DNA of 64,000 nt, taken from an uncultured Lachnoclostridium sp. (lineage in GTDB: Bacteria > Bacillota > Clostridia > Lachnospirales > Lachnospiraceae). Positions 8,175-16,603 of the stretch are shown in pieces. Under the pieces are notes generated by a model. That model searched no databases and was not told the origin of the DNA. It worked only from the letters and a program-made list of their open reading frames with translations. Numbering within the stretch: the stretch's first letter is position 1; each line of letters starts with the position of its first letter. The DNA lies in NCBI GenBank assembly GCA_948330435.1, contig CAOJBY010000012.1, forward strand, positions 52,653-116,652. Reading direction: 5' to 3'. Both the position numbers and the translations under genes were made by a program.

Positions 8175-8933
8175 TTAAAAAATATATGAAATTCCTTTCT
8201 TTACCTGGGCATACTCTTCCTTTTTACTATATAAATACTCCGCAATCACTTCCATCAATTCCAAGTCATTTTCATGATCCAAATCCAGTATACCTGTATC
8301 GTACATTTTAACAACTTCACAATATCCCTGAAATATTTCCTTTCCGGATATCAAAAATTGCGGATTATATGCATACATAGAAGCATTCATATCATAAAGT
8401 GCCGGTGTCTGCTGGCGGGCTGTATAATCTGATTTAATAACCCTCACATAACCTTTATCACTTTTCTTTACCATATTAAAATAAGGATTTCTTCTGGCAT
8501 CTGTTACCGTAAATACCACATCGCTTTTCGCCTCTTCCATTTTTTCAATCAGATTTTGGATATCTCTTAGTGTCCGCAGGGGCGATGTAATATCCATATC
8601 AACGATCATGTCATAGTCATAACCTTTTTCTGTTTTCATCTCAAGATAAGTGTCCCGAATAACGGAAACTTTTGAAACCGTATCTCCGCTGAGACTTTCT
8701 TTCCTTGGGATCCAATCCACAGGACACATATCACTTCTTTTTACAATATTCACCAGTTCCGGGCTGTCTGTATTCAAAGCAATGTCTGCTTCTATATCTT
8801 CATGAACCTTTAAGAACAAATGGATCGCAGATAATGTATACAATGCCAACGGCTTCCCCAAAAAATTTTGAATATTTTTGTTTTTTATCCCTTTTGAACC
8901 TGCCCTGCCGCAGATCGTAAATAATATTCTCAT
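8175..8933 (-). CDS. legF: CMP-N,N'-diacetyllegionaminic acid synthetase (NeuA/LegF family)
   Basis: Cytidylyltransferase that activates a nonulosonic acid with CTP. The N-terminus MRILFTICGRAGSKGIKNKNI contains the diagnostic RAGSKGI-KN signature. TDSPEL and MDITSPLRT are conserved nucleotide-binding and metal-binding blocks, and ILDLDHENDLELME is the usual C-terminal element. The start is the ATG at 8931-8933, overlapping the upstream stop as ATGA; a longer frame to 8975 lies inside the neighbour and is unlikely. The 252 residues are slightly longer than many NeuA proteins. Specificity for legionaminic acid comes from the surrounding legB-C-I-G genes and not from its own sequence. Confidence 0.88.
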   Translation of the reverse strand: MRILFTICGRAGSKGIKNKNIQNFLGKPLALYTLSAIHLFLKVHEDIEADIALNTDSPELVNIVKRSDMCPVDWIPRKESLSGDTVSKVSVIRDTYLEMKTEKGYDYDMIVDMDITSPLRTLRDIQNLIEKMEEAKSDVVFTVTDARRNPYFNMVKKSDKGYVRVIKSDYTARQQTPALYDMNASMYAYNPQFLISGKEIFQGYCEVVKMYDTGILDLDHENDLELMEVIAEYLYSKKEEYAQVKKGISYIF

Positions 8934-9901
8934 TCTGTTATCCCCTTTGCCAATTTTAGTGTACTGCATGCACACCTTATATCATTTTCATTTTCAGCTT
9001 TTCCCTCTATTATATCTAAAAAATGCAGTAACTCTTTTCTTTGAAAGTCATTTCTCTCCTGTCCAAAGCCAATCTTCTTTCCGCTTTTCATAAAGACAAT
9101 GCTGCTTTCAATTAAATCACAGAGCAGTGTATCTTCTTTCATAAATATCTCCATTTGTCGAATTGGATTTCTTCCAAAATAATCCAGATGCAACTCCACA
9201 AGCAACCCTCTGTAACGGGCAATATAGACTGCTATATCATCACTATCAATTTCCAGATTAGAAACTTTTTCAATTATACCATATACTTTCTGGGGCTTCC
9301 CCAGTAAATAATACAGATAATCCCATTCATGAATCAAATCAATAGAAACACCGCCCCCCAAATCTCTGTGAGCACTATAGGTATTTCTGTAATCTACATG
9401 ACTGCGCCACTCCGGAAGATAACTGGAACTAATACAACGAACGCTGAATACCTCGCCGAAATTAATATTTTCTTTCAAATATTGAATCACAGCAGTATAT
9501 CTCAGGGGACATGCCACATAATAAATACTCCCCTTTCTCCATGGTCCCCATAGCATGTCATCTATCTGTGACTCACTGCATACAGGTTTTTCTATAAAAA
9601 AATGTCTGCTTTTAAAATGAACCTTTTTTAATGCATCCAGATGAAATTCTGTTGGATTTGTAATAAAGACTATATCATAATCTGATGAGATTTCTTCTTC
9701 CTGATAATACACATTTGCAATATCACCTTTAATCTCATAGGCAATGTTCTTATCAACTCCCGAACGAAGAGCATCTATCTGATATTCTCTCCCCTGTTCC
9801 CTGCAAATCTCCCGCAGATTTCCAATATGCCTTTTTGCAATAGAACCAAGTCCAACAAACAGAATCTTCAACCTATCCAAGTGTACATCCCTCGATTTCA
9901 T
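8930..9901 (-). CDS. Gfo/Idh/MocA family oxidoreductase (second of a pair)
   Basis: NAD(P)-dependent sugar oxidoreductase. The N-terminal Rossmann motif is LKILFVGLGSIAKRHI, followed by EKPVCSE, the conserved EKP element whose lysine takes part in catalysis. GGGVSIDLIHEWDYLYYL is the typical substrate-binding helix. It overlaps the preceding relative by 29 bases. The start is uncertain: an ATG at 9901 lacks a good ribosome site, while TTG codons shortly after GAGGG could start closer to the Rossmann fold. The two tandem paralogues lie between nonulosonate synthesis genes, so oxidation, reduction or epimerisation of a nonulosonate or its precursor is plausible, but the reaction is unknown. Confidence 0.82.
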   Translation of the reverse strand: MKSRDVHLDRLKILFVGLGSIAKRHIGNLREICREQGREYQIDALRSGVDKNIAYEIKGDIANVYYQEEEISSDYDIVFITNPTEFHLDALKKVHFKSRHFFIEKPVCSESQIDDMLWGPWRKGSIYYVACPLRYTAVIQYLKENINFGEVFSVRCISSSYLPEWRSHVDYRNTYSAHRDLGGGVSIDLIHEWDYLYYLLGKPQKVYGIIEKVSNLEIDSDDIAVYIARYRGLLVELHLDYFGRNPIRQMEIFMKEDTLLCDLIESSIVFMKSGKKIGFGQERNDFQRKELLHFLDIIEGKAENENDIRCACSTLKLAKGITE

Positions 9902-10862
9902 CAATAAGCTTCAATGTTTCCAGATCTTCCTCAAAGGTATATCGACTTTCTCCTTTTCCTGCTATCACGTCAAAAAAGCAAGCCAGTTCATTCTTATAAG
10001 CATTCTCTACTACAAAATTACTATAGCCCGAAAGCTGATCCACACTTTCATAAAGTTCTACATTCTCTTCCTTTTTATTCTGAATGTCATACACTTTCAG
10101 GCTTTCTGGTGTACCATCCCAGGAAAGATACAACTCTTCTCCAAAAACCTCCAGCTTACGTACTGCTTTTCGGCACATGATATCTACTGCCAGCATTCCT
10201 CTGTTGCCCGTTACGTGCTCCAGCAACAATAGGTAATGATCCATATAGTCAATTTCTAGGGAAGTACTTTTCCCCTTTACGACATGAAATGCCGTCACTT
10301 TTCCAAAGGTTTTCTCTAACCATGGGAGTTCTATTGCCAAAAGTTCCCTGCACCCATTTGTCCTTTTGTCTCCCACAAAGAAGTTTCTATAGTTTTCCCA
10401 TGGATGCCAGTCTGGTAAGTATTGTCCCACGTGATAACTATAGTTTACATTTGTTGCTGCATCATTTACACATTTCATAATAAATTGTATTTCATCCCGA
10501 TATAGAAATGTAGATGACAAAAATAAAGTTTTCTCTTTTTCCACCGCAAGCCTTATATTTTCTTTGTATTTATCTGCAACCAGATTCAACTCTGTAAAAA
10601 CATGCAGTCCTGACTGCAGACATTGATAAATAATACCTCCATGGGAAAGAGGGGATGTGGAAATCACTGCAAATTCCACAGTGTCATCACACAGTGCCGT
10701 TTCTAGCTTCTCATAGGCCTTTATCCCATATTCACACTGTACGGCCTCTATACGTTCACGGTTTGAATCAATTCCTATTATTTCCAACTCCGGCTTCAGC
10801 ATCCTTAAAAGCCGGATTCTTCGTTTTCCCATAGAGCCCAGCCCTACCACAAGTCCTTTCAT
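9873..10862 (-). CDS. Gfo/Idh/MocA family oxidoreductase (first of a pair)
   Basis: 329-residue NAD(P)-dependent oxidoreductase opening MKGLVVGLGSMGKRRIRLL with a GLGSMG Rossmann motif. FAVISTSPLSHGGI and VFTELNLVADKY follow. In the latter the usual EKP element is EL-N, so the normal catalytic lysine appears to be missing at that position. A matching WHPWENYRNFF block parallels the LPEWRSHVDYRNTY block of the neighbour, which shows common ancestry. GAGAGGG precedes the ATG. Its degenerate EKP element beside an intact paralogue suggests divergence of function or a heteromeric pair; that is inference. Confidence 0.8.
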   Translation of the reverse strand: MKGLVVGLGSMGKRRIRLLRMLKPELEIIGIDSNRERIEAVQCEYGIKAYEKLETALCDDTVEFAVISTSPLSHGGIIYQCLQSGLHVFTELNLVADKYKENIRLAVEKEKTLFLSSTFLYRDEIQFIMKCVNDAATNVNYSYHVGQYLPDWHPWENYRNFFVGDKRTNGCRELLAIELPWLEKTFGKVTAFHVVKGKSTSLEIDYMDHYLLLLEHVTGNRGMLAVDIMCRKAVRKLEVFGEELYLSWDGTPESLKVYDIQNKKEENVELYESVDQLSGYSNFVVENAYKNELACFFDVIAGKGESRYTFEEDLETLKLIDEIEGCTLG

Positions 10863-10874
10863 CGCTTCCCTCTC

Positions 10875-11558
10875 CTAAATCTTCCATGTATCACCTATAA
10901 GTTTTCTGACTCTTTCCCTGCTTTTCTCACCAGTCCGAATCACTAAGTTAGGTGATTGTCCAAAAACAATGGAATAATCCGGAATATCTGTATCCTTTAC
11001 ATATGCATTTGCAGATAAAATAACATGATTCCCTATCTTAGAACTTCCAATTACCTTGCTGTCCGAATACATAATGACATATTCGCCCAATTCCGGATAA
11101 CTCTCTTTTCCGTCTTGATCAAAACTCCCGCCTACTGTCACACCCTGATAAACAAAAAAATAATTTCCATAACGGGCTCTTCCCAATATGGAGCCAAGCG
11201 GATGCTCTGCACAAAAATTATCTGGCAAATCAATGGCATAAAACCAGTCAACAGAATGCATAATCTTATTTAAGTAGTATACAAAGGCCGCTTCCTCCTC
11301 AAAACCATCCTTATATAGCTGATTGGAAAACAAATACAAAAAGATGGAATATTGTACGGTATGTTCAATGCGAAACGCCGGCTCATCTCCATGCCAGAAG
11401 TAATCTGATTTTACTTTGGAATAATTTTTTTCCAAACGTTCCAAAGCAATTTGCAGGCTCTTGCTGGTTTTTGCACTGGGGGGGGCAATATCCCAGTAAT
11501 TGCCAAGCTGCCGGTTTACCATTTTCCCAATATCGTTTATGTCAAGTTTGCACCACAT
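10875..11558 (-). CDS. serine-acetyltransferase-like hexapeptide acyltransferase
   Basis: 227-residue protein with an all-helical N-terminal half (about residues 1-120, ending in LNKIMHSVDWFYAIDLP). A left-handed beta-helix region follows, seen in YGNYFFVYQGVTVGGS and VIGSSKIGNHVILSANAYVKD. This layout resembles CysE-type acyltransferases more than the NeuD type. The CysE-like active-site His-Asp pair is not in the standard DxxAxxGxGxxxDHATG form, so the acceptor is unlikely to be serine. It sits inside the legionaminate gene run, with the stop of legG immediately before its ATG. O- or N-acylation of the nonulosonate is a sensible guess. A run of eight C in the coding strand falls at codons 26-28 (IAPPS), early enough that a slip would abolish the protein. 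Confidence 0.7.
   Translation of the reverse strand: MWCKLDINDIGKMVNRQLGNYWDIAPPSAKTSKSLQIALERLEKNYSKVKSDYFWHGDEPAFRIEHTVQYSIFLYLFSNQLYKDGFEEEAAFVYYLNKIMHSVDWFYAIDLPDNFCAEHPLGSILGRARYGNYFFVYQGVTVGGSFDQDGKESYPELGEYVIMYSDSKVIGSSKIGNHVILSANAYVKDTDIPDYSIVFGQSPNLVIRTGEKSRERVRKLIGDTWKI
11478..11485. repeat. G8 homopolymer (C8 on coding strand) near the 5' end of the acyltransferase gene
   Basis: Eight consecutive G on the plus strand. The current length keeps the gene in frame. Tracts of this size in glycan genes are known slipped-strand switches in other bacteria. Confidence 0.72.
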
Positions 11559-12734
11559 CTATCTCGCTCCAAAAGAAATATCATAAAATTTTTTCTTCAG
11601 ATTAATTTCTTTATTCAATAAATTTTCTTTTAAAATCTCTACAATTTTTCTGCTTGTATTGCCATCTCCATATGGATTTGTAGCATTGGACAATCCTTTT
11701 TGAAATTCTTCTGAAACAGCAAGTGCCATTGCTCTGCAAACATCTTCTTCTGTCGGCTGACAATCAATTACGCTTTCGGCCTGCAGCCGCCCTTTTTGTC
11801 TGTCACCAATATTAACAGTCGGAATTTTAAACGAAGGAACTTCAAGTAATCCGCTGGAGGAGTTTCCTATTACCATGGCTGCATATTTTAAGGTACTTAA
11901 ATAACGTAGCGTTCCCAAGGACTCAAATGCTGCTGCATTTGGATTTTCTGCCACATACTCATCGATCATTCGATTAATCATTCTCCCGCTTGTGTCTGCG
12001 TTAGCTTTTGTAAAAATATATTTCATCTCTTTGTGCCTGTCTAATGCTCGGAGAATCTCATGAAACTGTATTTCTGTCTGGCCTTTTTCCAGGGTTACCG
12101 GATGAAATGTCACTACCGCATAAGGAACATCCAAAGCAAATGAAAGGGATTTTTCCAACTCTCCTTTATCCAACAAACACATTTTTAATACATTCTCAAT
12201 GCCAATACTACCTACAGCAAATACCCTGTCAGGAGATTCCCCCAATTGAATTACCCGCTTCCGATAAACTTCTGTACTGGTGAAATGCAGGTAACTCATT
12301 TTTGTGATTGCATGACGAATTGCCTCATCCACAGCTCCTTCTGTTGTCTCACCACCATACAAATGTAAAATTGGTATCCTTGCATTCATAGCAGAACAGC
12401 ATACTGCCAGGGTTTCGTAACGATCGCCTAAAACAAGCAGTGCATCCGGTTTACTCTCTTCAAAATACTCCGAAAAGCTAATCATTGCCAGACCCATGCT
12501 CTTCGAAATGGAAACTGGAGTATCTGAACTTAGCAAAATCTCTATTTTACGTTCAATTTCTATACCGTCATTTTCTATTTCTTTGTAAGTCAGACCAAAC
12601 TCTGGTGATAAATGGGCACCCGTTACCACAACCTTTACATGAAACTCCCTACATTCGGAAAGCCCCAGTATAATTGGTCTCAATAAACCATACTCAGCTC
12701 TGGTTGCAGTCAATATTACAATTTTCTTTCTCAT
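11559..12734 (-). CDS. legG: hydrolysing NDP-N,N'-diacetylbacillosamine 2-epimerase (LegG/NeuC family)
   Basis: Hydrolysing 2-epimerase that releases 2,4-diacetamido-2,4,6-trideoxymannose from the NDP-sugar for condensation by LegI. It starts MRKKIVILTATRAEYGLLRP, the standard NeuC/LegG beginning, followed by VLGDRYETLAVCCSA and LHLYGGETTEGAVDEAIRHAITKMS. VIGNSSSGLLEVPSFKIPTVNIGDRQKGR closes the sugar-nucleotide site. The 391 residues are the usual family length. The ATG overlaps the legI stop by four bases, indicating coupling. The distinction from NeuC (UDP-GlcNAc substrate, sialic acid route) rests on the neighbouring legB and legC genes. Confidence 0.92.
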   Translation of the reverse strand: MRKKIVILTATRAEYGLLRPIILGLSECREFHVKVVVTGAHLSPEFGLTYKEIENDGIEIERKIEILLSSDTPVSISKSMGLAMISFSEYFEESKPDALLVLGDRYETLAVCCSAMNARIPILHLYGGETTEGAVDEAIRHAITKMSYLHFTSTEVYRKRVIQLGESPDRVFAVGSIGIENVLKMCLLDKGELEKSLSFALDVPYAVVTFHPVTLEKGQTEIQFHEILRALDRHKEMKYIFTKANADTSGRMINRMIDEYVAENPNAAAFESLGTLRYLSTLKYAAMVIGNSSSGLLEVPSFKIPTVNIGDRQKGRLQAESVIDCQPTEEDVCRAMALAVSEEFQKGLSNATNPYGDGNTSRKIVEILKENLLNKEINLKKKFYDISFGAR

Positions 12735-13729
12735 AGTTCTATCATCTCGTCCTCTTCAAAATCCCGGGCAGCCTCTTTTCCCAGAATTTCCTGCCAGCAC
12801 ATAGGCGAGATCCCCTTTCCCGGCCGTTTCGTAGTCAGGTTTTCTTCTGTGAATCTCTCACCTTTTTTTATTTTTTTTAATGCTACTATACTTTTTCTGG
12901 CTACTGCAATATTCGGTGCCTCTGAAAGTGATGGCACTTTCACTCCATTTCCCAATGCTTTTTCTACATTTCTTATTGCACAAATCATTTCTTTCAGTTC
13001 TTTCGGCTCCAGACTTGCCCTGTGATCCGGTCCTTTCATATCTCTGTCCAGGGTAAAATGCTTTTCAATTACTTCCGCACCTAATGCCACCGCCGCAACT
13101 GGTATCTCAATTCCCAATGTATGATCCGAATATCCCACTCTCACATGAAATCTGTCCCTTAATGTCTGCATTGCCCGCAGATTCACGTCTTGAACAGGTG
13201 TCGGATACTGTGTATTACAATGGAGTAAGATTATTTCTTCCGTGCCGTTTTCTCTCAAAACCTGTACAGCTTGTCCCACCTCTTCCACTGTACACATTCC
13301 AGTAGAAAGAATCACTGGCTTGTGAGTTCCCGCAATCCGCACAAGATAGGGATAGTTGGTGATTTCACCCGATGGCAGCTTATAATAACTAATTCCCAGT
13401 TTTTCAAGAATCTCTATACTTTCCAAATCAAAGGGTGTTGATAAAAAATCAATATGAACAGATTCACATAATGCTTTTAATTCGTAGTAATCCTCCAGGC
13501 TTAGTTCCAGCTTCTTCAGCATTTCATATTGTGTCTCTGCCTGATCTGTTGTCCCTTTTTGATATTGAGCCTTTGGAGCATCTTTTGTTACCAGATTTTC
13601 AGTAATAAAAGTCTGAAACTTAATTGCATCTGCCCCTGCTTTTTTTGCTTCCAGTATCATCTGTCTTGCAAGTGCAATGCTACCATTATGATTGACTCCT
13701 GCTTCCGCTATTACATACACATTTCCCAT
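12731..13729 (-). CDS. legI: N,N'-diacetyllegionaminic acid synthase (NeuB/LegI family)
   Basis: Condenses phosphoenolpyruvate with the 6-deoxy-diacetamido-mannose to form the nine-carbon acid. The TIM-barrel domain (residues 1 to about 270) shows YVIAEAGVNHNGS, ADAIKFQTF, KLPSGEITNYPYL, LLHCNTQYPTP, VGYSDHTLGIE and IEKHFTLDRDMKGPDH, all family hallmarks. A C-terminal SAF (antifreeze-like) domain follows (about residues 278-332, beginning RKSIVALKKIKKGERF). The 332 residues are typical. Its start lies 44 bases inside the preceding acetyltransferase gene, with AGGAG nine bases ahead. Only one NeuB-type synthase is present in the window. Confidence 0.94.
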   Translation of the reverse strand: MGNVYVIAEAGVNHNGSIALARQMILEAKKAGADAIKFQTFITENLVTKDAPKAQYQKGTTDQAETQYEMLKKLELSLEDYYELKALCESVHIDFLSTPFDLESIEILEKLGISYYKLPSGEITNYPYLVRIAGTHKPVILSTGMCTVEEVGQAVQVLRENGTEEIILLHCNTQYPTPVQDVNLRAMQTLRDRFHVRVGYSDHTLGIEIPVAAVALGAEVIEKHFTLDRDMKGPDHRASLEPKELKEMICAIRNVEKALGNGVKVPSLSEAPNIAVARKSIVALKKIKKGERFTEENLTTKRPGKGISPMCWQEILGKEAARDFEEDEMIEL

Positions 13730-14330
13730 AGACCTTTTCTCCTGATAGAATATCCCTTAGTACTATACTTCCCGCACCTACAATACTGCATGAACCTATC
13801 TTTATATTCTGAATCACGGTTGCATTTGCACCAATAAAGCAATGCTCTGATACAAAAACATTTCCGCATAAGGTGCCGTTTACAGAGACATGTGTAAAAT
13901 CACCTATCTGATTTTCATGTTCCACTACAGCTCCTGTATTAATAATACACATCTTTCCCACGATTGCTGCTGCATTGATAACCGCATTTTTCCCCACAAA
14001 AGTCCCTTCGCCAATTTTAATGTCCTCTGCCAGGACCGCCGATGGATCAATAATCACTGGAAGCCGGTATCCGATTTTTTTTAATTTCTTATATAATACA
14101 TCTCTGTTTTTTCCCTGCCCCATATATCCAAGAGTAACAAATGCATACCGGATGCCTTTCAAAAAGTATTCTTCCAAAACATCATCATTTCCCAGACAAT
14201 GATAACCCTTATACTCTCTGTCCGGCAAGGGATCCGTAAATCCCACAATATGATATTTTCCCTCTTTTTCTATTGTATCAACAACACTTTTTGCATGACC
14301 GCCAAATCCGACTAATATAATATCTTCCAT
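13686..14330 (-). CDS. legH: NDP-4-amino-sugar N-acetyltransferase (LegH/PglD/NeuD family)
   Basis: Two-domain hexapeptide acetyltransferase. An N-terminal nucleotide-sugar-binding Rossmann-like domain (MEDIILVGFGGHAKSVVD, about residues 1-85) is followed by a left-handed beta-helix with TGAVVEHENQIGDFTHVSVNGTL, where His and Glu of the VEHEN and HVS motifs match the PglD acetyl-CoA site. It would acetylate C4-N of the amino sugar made by LegC. NeuD-type O-acetyltransferases are close relatives, so a later O-acetylation role is the alternative. The C-terminus (VYGKCVCNSGSRSQS) departs from the usual GxPAK ending because the frame runs into the ribosome site and first codons of legI. Confidence 0.85.
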   Translation of the reverse strand: MEDIILVGFGGHAKSVVDTIEKEGKYHIVGFTDPLPDREYKGYHCLGNDDVLEEYFLKGIRYAFVTLGYMGQGKNRDVLYKKLKKIGYRLPVIIDPSAVLAEDIKIGEGTFVGKNAVINAAAIVGKMCIINTGAVVEHENQIGDFTHVSVNGTLCGNVFVSEHCFIGANATVIQNIKIGSCSIVGAGSIVLRDILSGEKVYGKCVCNSGSRSQS

Positions 14331-15374
14331 CTACTTTTCCATTCTGCTGCACATTCTTTCCATCTCGTCCAGCTGTCCCATGTCCATCCATGCATTTTCA
14401 CCAATGGGATAAACACCGACACGTTTGCCCTGCTTTCTATATTTCTCTATAATATCGGGAAAGCTGACTGGCGTATCTTCTTCTAATTCCCTTATAACCT
14501 CAGGTTCTACAATGTAGCATCCCGTATTTGTAAAAAAGGATAAATGGGGCTTTTCCTGCATGCCGGCAATATTTCCATCTTCACCAATTTCTACCACTCC
14601 ATATGGAATCGAAAAATTTTTCAGAGAACATACCATAGTAATCATGTGCTTTTGTTCTTTATGCAATCTATAAATCTTCGTGAAGTCTTCCTCAACTAAA
14701 ATATCACAATTTGTTAAAATAAAGGTAGAATCAACTTTTCCTTTAAGCAAACTTAATCCCCCGCCTGTTCCTAAAGGTATCTCTTCATCTACATAAAAAA
14801 CGGAATAATCCTTTTCTATCTCATTAAAATATGCTTTAATCATATTTTTTTTATGATTTACAATCAGATAGAACTCCTGACATCCAAACTTACAAAATTG
14901 ATTAATAATGTGCTCTGCTATGGGAAGTTCTCCAATTGGAATGAGGGGTTTTGGCAAAATATTCGTATAAGGATATAATCGCTTTCCCTGTCCCCCTGCC
15001 ATCATTACAACTGGTAAATCCAAACACTCCCGATGACTAATGACTTCTTTTTCATCCCATAGTACAATGCGTTTTATTCTCCCTCCTGATTCCAATATCG
15101 GCAAAGCTTCTATAGAATGCTTCTTCATAAATGCCAGAGCTTCTTCTCTTGTACACTCTTCCAAATATTTCGGCGAGTAATTCGCCACATTTCTCACAAC
15201 CGCATTCAGTTCGCCCTTTTTCAGAATCCAACGGCGCACATCTCCGTCCGTCAATGCCGCTACCAGTTTTTCATCCTTAACAATAAACAGAACCTTTCTT
15301 GCAACTGCATCCAGTCTCTCCATCGCTTCCAGAATTGTATATTCTTCTCCAATCAAGAAATCTTTTATCTCCAT
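14331..15374 (-). CDS. ptmE: glucosamine-1-phosphate guanylyltransferase with CBS pair (PtmE type)
   Basis: Two CBS domains (about residues 1-110, including VAALTDGDVRRWIL) are fused to a sugar-phosphate nucleotidyltransferase domain. This begins VVMMAGGQGKRLYPYTNILPKPLIPIG, the G-G-x-G-x-R-L...PK-P signature. In Campylobacter the same fusion, PtmE, makes GDP-GlcN and feeds a GDP-linked legionaminic acid route. The start is set at the ATG at 15374, after GAGGA; the frame continues upstream only to a TTG at 15395. It lies directly after legC. The CBS pair suggests regulation by an adenosine nucleotide, which is inferred from the domain and not shown here. Confidence 0.88.
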   Translation of the reverse strand: MEIKDFLIGEEYTILEAMERLDAVARKVLFIVKDEKLVAALTDGDVRRWILKKGELNAVVRNVANYSPKYLEECTREEALAFMKKHSIEALPILESGGRIKRIVLWDEKEVISHRECLDLPVVMMAGGQGKRLYPYTNILPKPLIPIGELPIAEHIINQFCKFGCQEFYLIVNHKKNMIKAYFNEIEKDYSVFYVDEEIPLGTGGGLSLLKGKVDSTFILTNCDILVEEDFTKIYRLHKEQKHMITMVCSLKNFSIPYGVVEIGEDGNIAGMQEKPHLSFFTNTGCYIVEPEVIRELEEDTPVSFPDIIEKYRKQGKRVGVYPIGENAWMDMGQLDEMERMCSRMEK

Positions 15375-15419
15375 ATCTTCCTCACAAATATACAAAATCC
15401 TTTTCTAACACTCATTAAC

Positions 15420-16580
15420 TTACATTTCTCTAATGCACTTTAAAACTTCCAGCACATCCTCCCTGCCTAAATTGGTACTACAAGGCAGGTTCACTACTCT
15501 TGACCAGTATTGTTCTGCTTTCTCTATCTGGTATGTTCTTGCACCTTCATAAGGTTTTTGACTATGAATCAGTCCCCATATCGGCCTTGACTGTATTCTA
15601 TGTTCTGCTAAATATTGTATTAATTCATCCCGTTTCCAACCATATTGTGCACAGTCTAAAGCATAAAACCAATGATTACTTCGAATTCCCTCCCGCACAG
15701 GCAGAAGTTTTATTCCCTCCAAATTATCTGTTCCCTGTCTGTACAGCCAGTAATTTTCTGTCTTTATTCTAATAAATTCTTCCAGTTGTTCAAGCTGGGC
15801 AATCCCCATAGCTGCCTGAAGATTTGTCATCCGGTAATTATAACCGATTTCATCATGAATATAATAGAGTTCATCGCTTTTCGCTTGAGTAGTCAAATGC
15901 TTTGCACGCCTCAGGTATTCTTCATTGTCAGAAACAATCATACCACCTCCGCCGGTAGTTATGATCTTATTGCCGTTAAAAGAATATACTCCTACATCCC
16001 CTATGGTTCCGGCATATTTTCCTATAAAGTCCCCCTGTGTATAGTAGGTCCCCAGGGCCTCTGTGGCATCCTCGATCACTTTAAGATGGTATCTGTCAGC
16101 AATATTCCTGATTGAAACCATATCTGCCATATTGCCAAATACATGAACTGCCAAAACAGCTTTCACATGTTTCCCGGTTTTCTTATCAATAAGCTTGTCT
16201 GATTCAAATGTACATTCTTCTGCACAAAATTTATTTAATTTCATCGGATCCATACATAAAGAGTCATCGCAGTCCATAAAAATCGGCTCCGCCCCAATAT
16301 ATCGAACCGGATTAACAGCGGCAATAAATGTTAATGTAGGAACAATAACCGCATCCTCTGGTGTGATCCCTGTTAAAAGCAGTGCAACATGCAAACCGGA
16401 TGTTCCGTTTTGGCAGGACACTGCTCCTTTCACATGAACATACTCTGCGATATTTTTCTCAAATTCATTTACATATGCACCGCCTGTAGATACCCACTCT
16501 GTTTTTATGGCATCCGTCACATACTTTAATTCGTTTCCTTTTAAATTCGGCACTGACAATGGTATATATTTGTCCCTCAT
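15420..16580 (-). CDS. legC: GDP/UDP-4-keto-6-deoxy-HexNAc aminotransferase (LegC, DegT family)
   Basis: PLP-dependent aminotransferase acting on the 4-keto product of LegB. The opening IPLSVPNLKGNELKYVTDAI with EWVSTGGAYVNEFE is characteristic of the LegC subgroup. VIEDATEALG contacts the cofactor and Lys205 in SFNGNKIITTGGGGMI forms the Schiff base. SRPIWGLIHSQKPY is in the C-terminal domain. The 386 residues are full length. The start has AAGGAG eight bases upstream. It is clearly distinct from the second DegT enzyme at 3559-4704, although both carry the FNGNKIITT block. Position between legB and ptmE fixes the pathway assignment. Confidence 0.93.
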   Translation of the reverse strand: MRDKYIPLSVPNLKGNELKYVTDAIKTEWVSTGGAYVNEFEKNIAEYVHVKGAVSCQNGTSGLHVALLLTGITPEDAVIVPTLTFIAAVNPVRYIGAEPIFMDCDDSLCMDPMKLNKFCAEECTFESDKLIDKKTGKHVKAVLAVHVFGNMADMVSIRNIADRYHLKVIEDATEALGTYYTQGDFIGKYAGTIGDVGVYSFNGNKIITTGGGGMIVSDNEEYLRRAKHLTTQAKSDELYYIHDEIGYNYRMTNLQAAMGIAQLEQLEEFIRIKTENYWLYRQGTDNLEGIKLLPVREGIRSNHWFYALDCAQYGWKRDELIQYLAEHRIQSRPIWGLIHSQKPYEGARTYQIEKAEQYWSRVVNLPCSTNLGREDVLEVLKCIREM

Positions 16581-16603
16581 TGCAGCTGCTCCTTCCTGTC
16601 AGG

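Noticed and set aside
8168..8186. AT-rich palindrome at the end of legF
   Set aside because: Composed only of A and T at a stop codon in an AT-rich region; no stable GC stem and no U-tract pattern of a terminator.
13686..13729. Possible frameshift at the 3' end of the legH/neuD gene
   Set aside because: The unusual C-terminus is explained by overlap with the legI start; the catalytic beta-helix is intact, so no pseudogene call.
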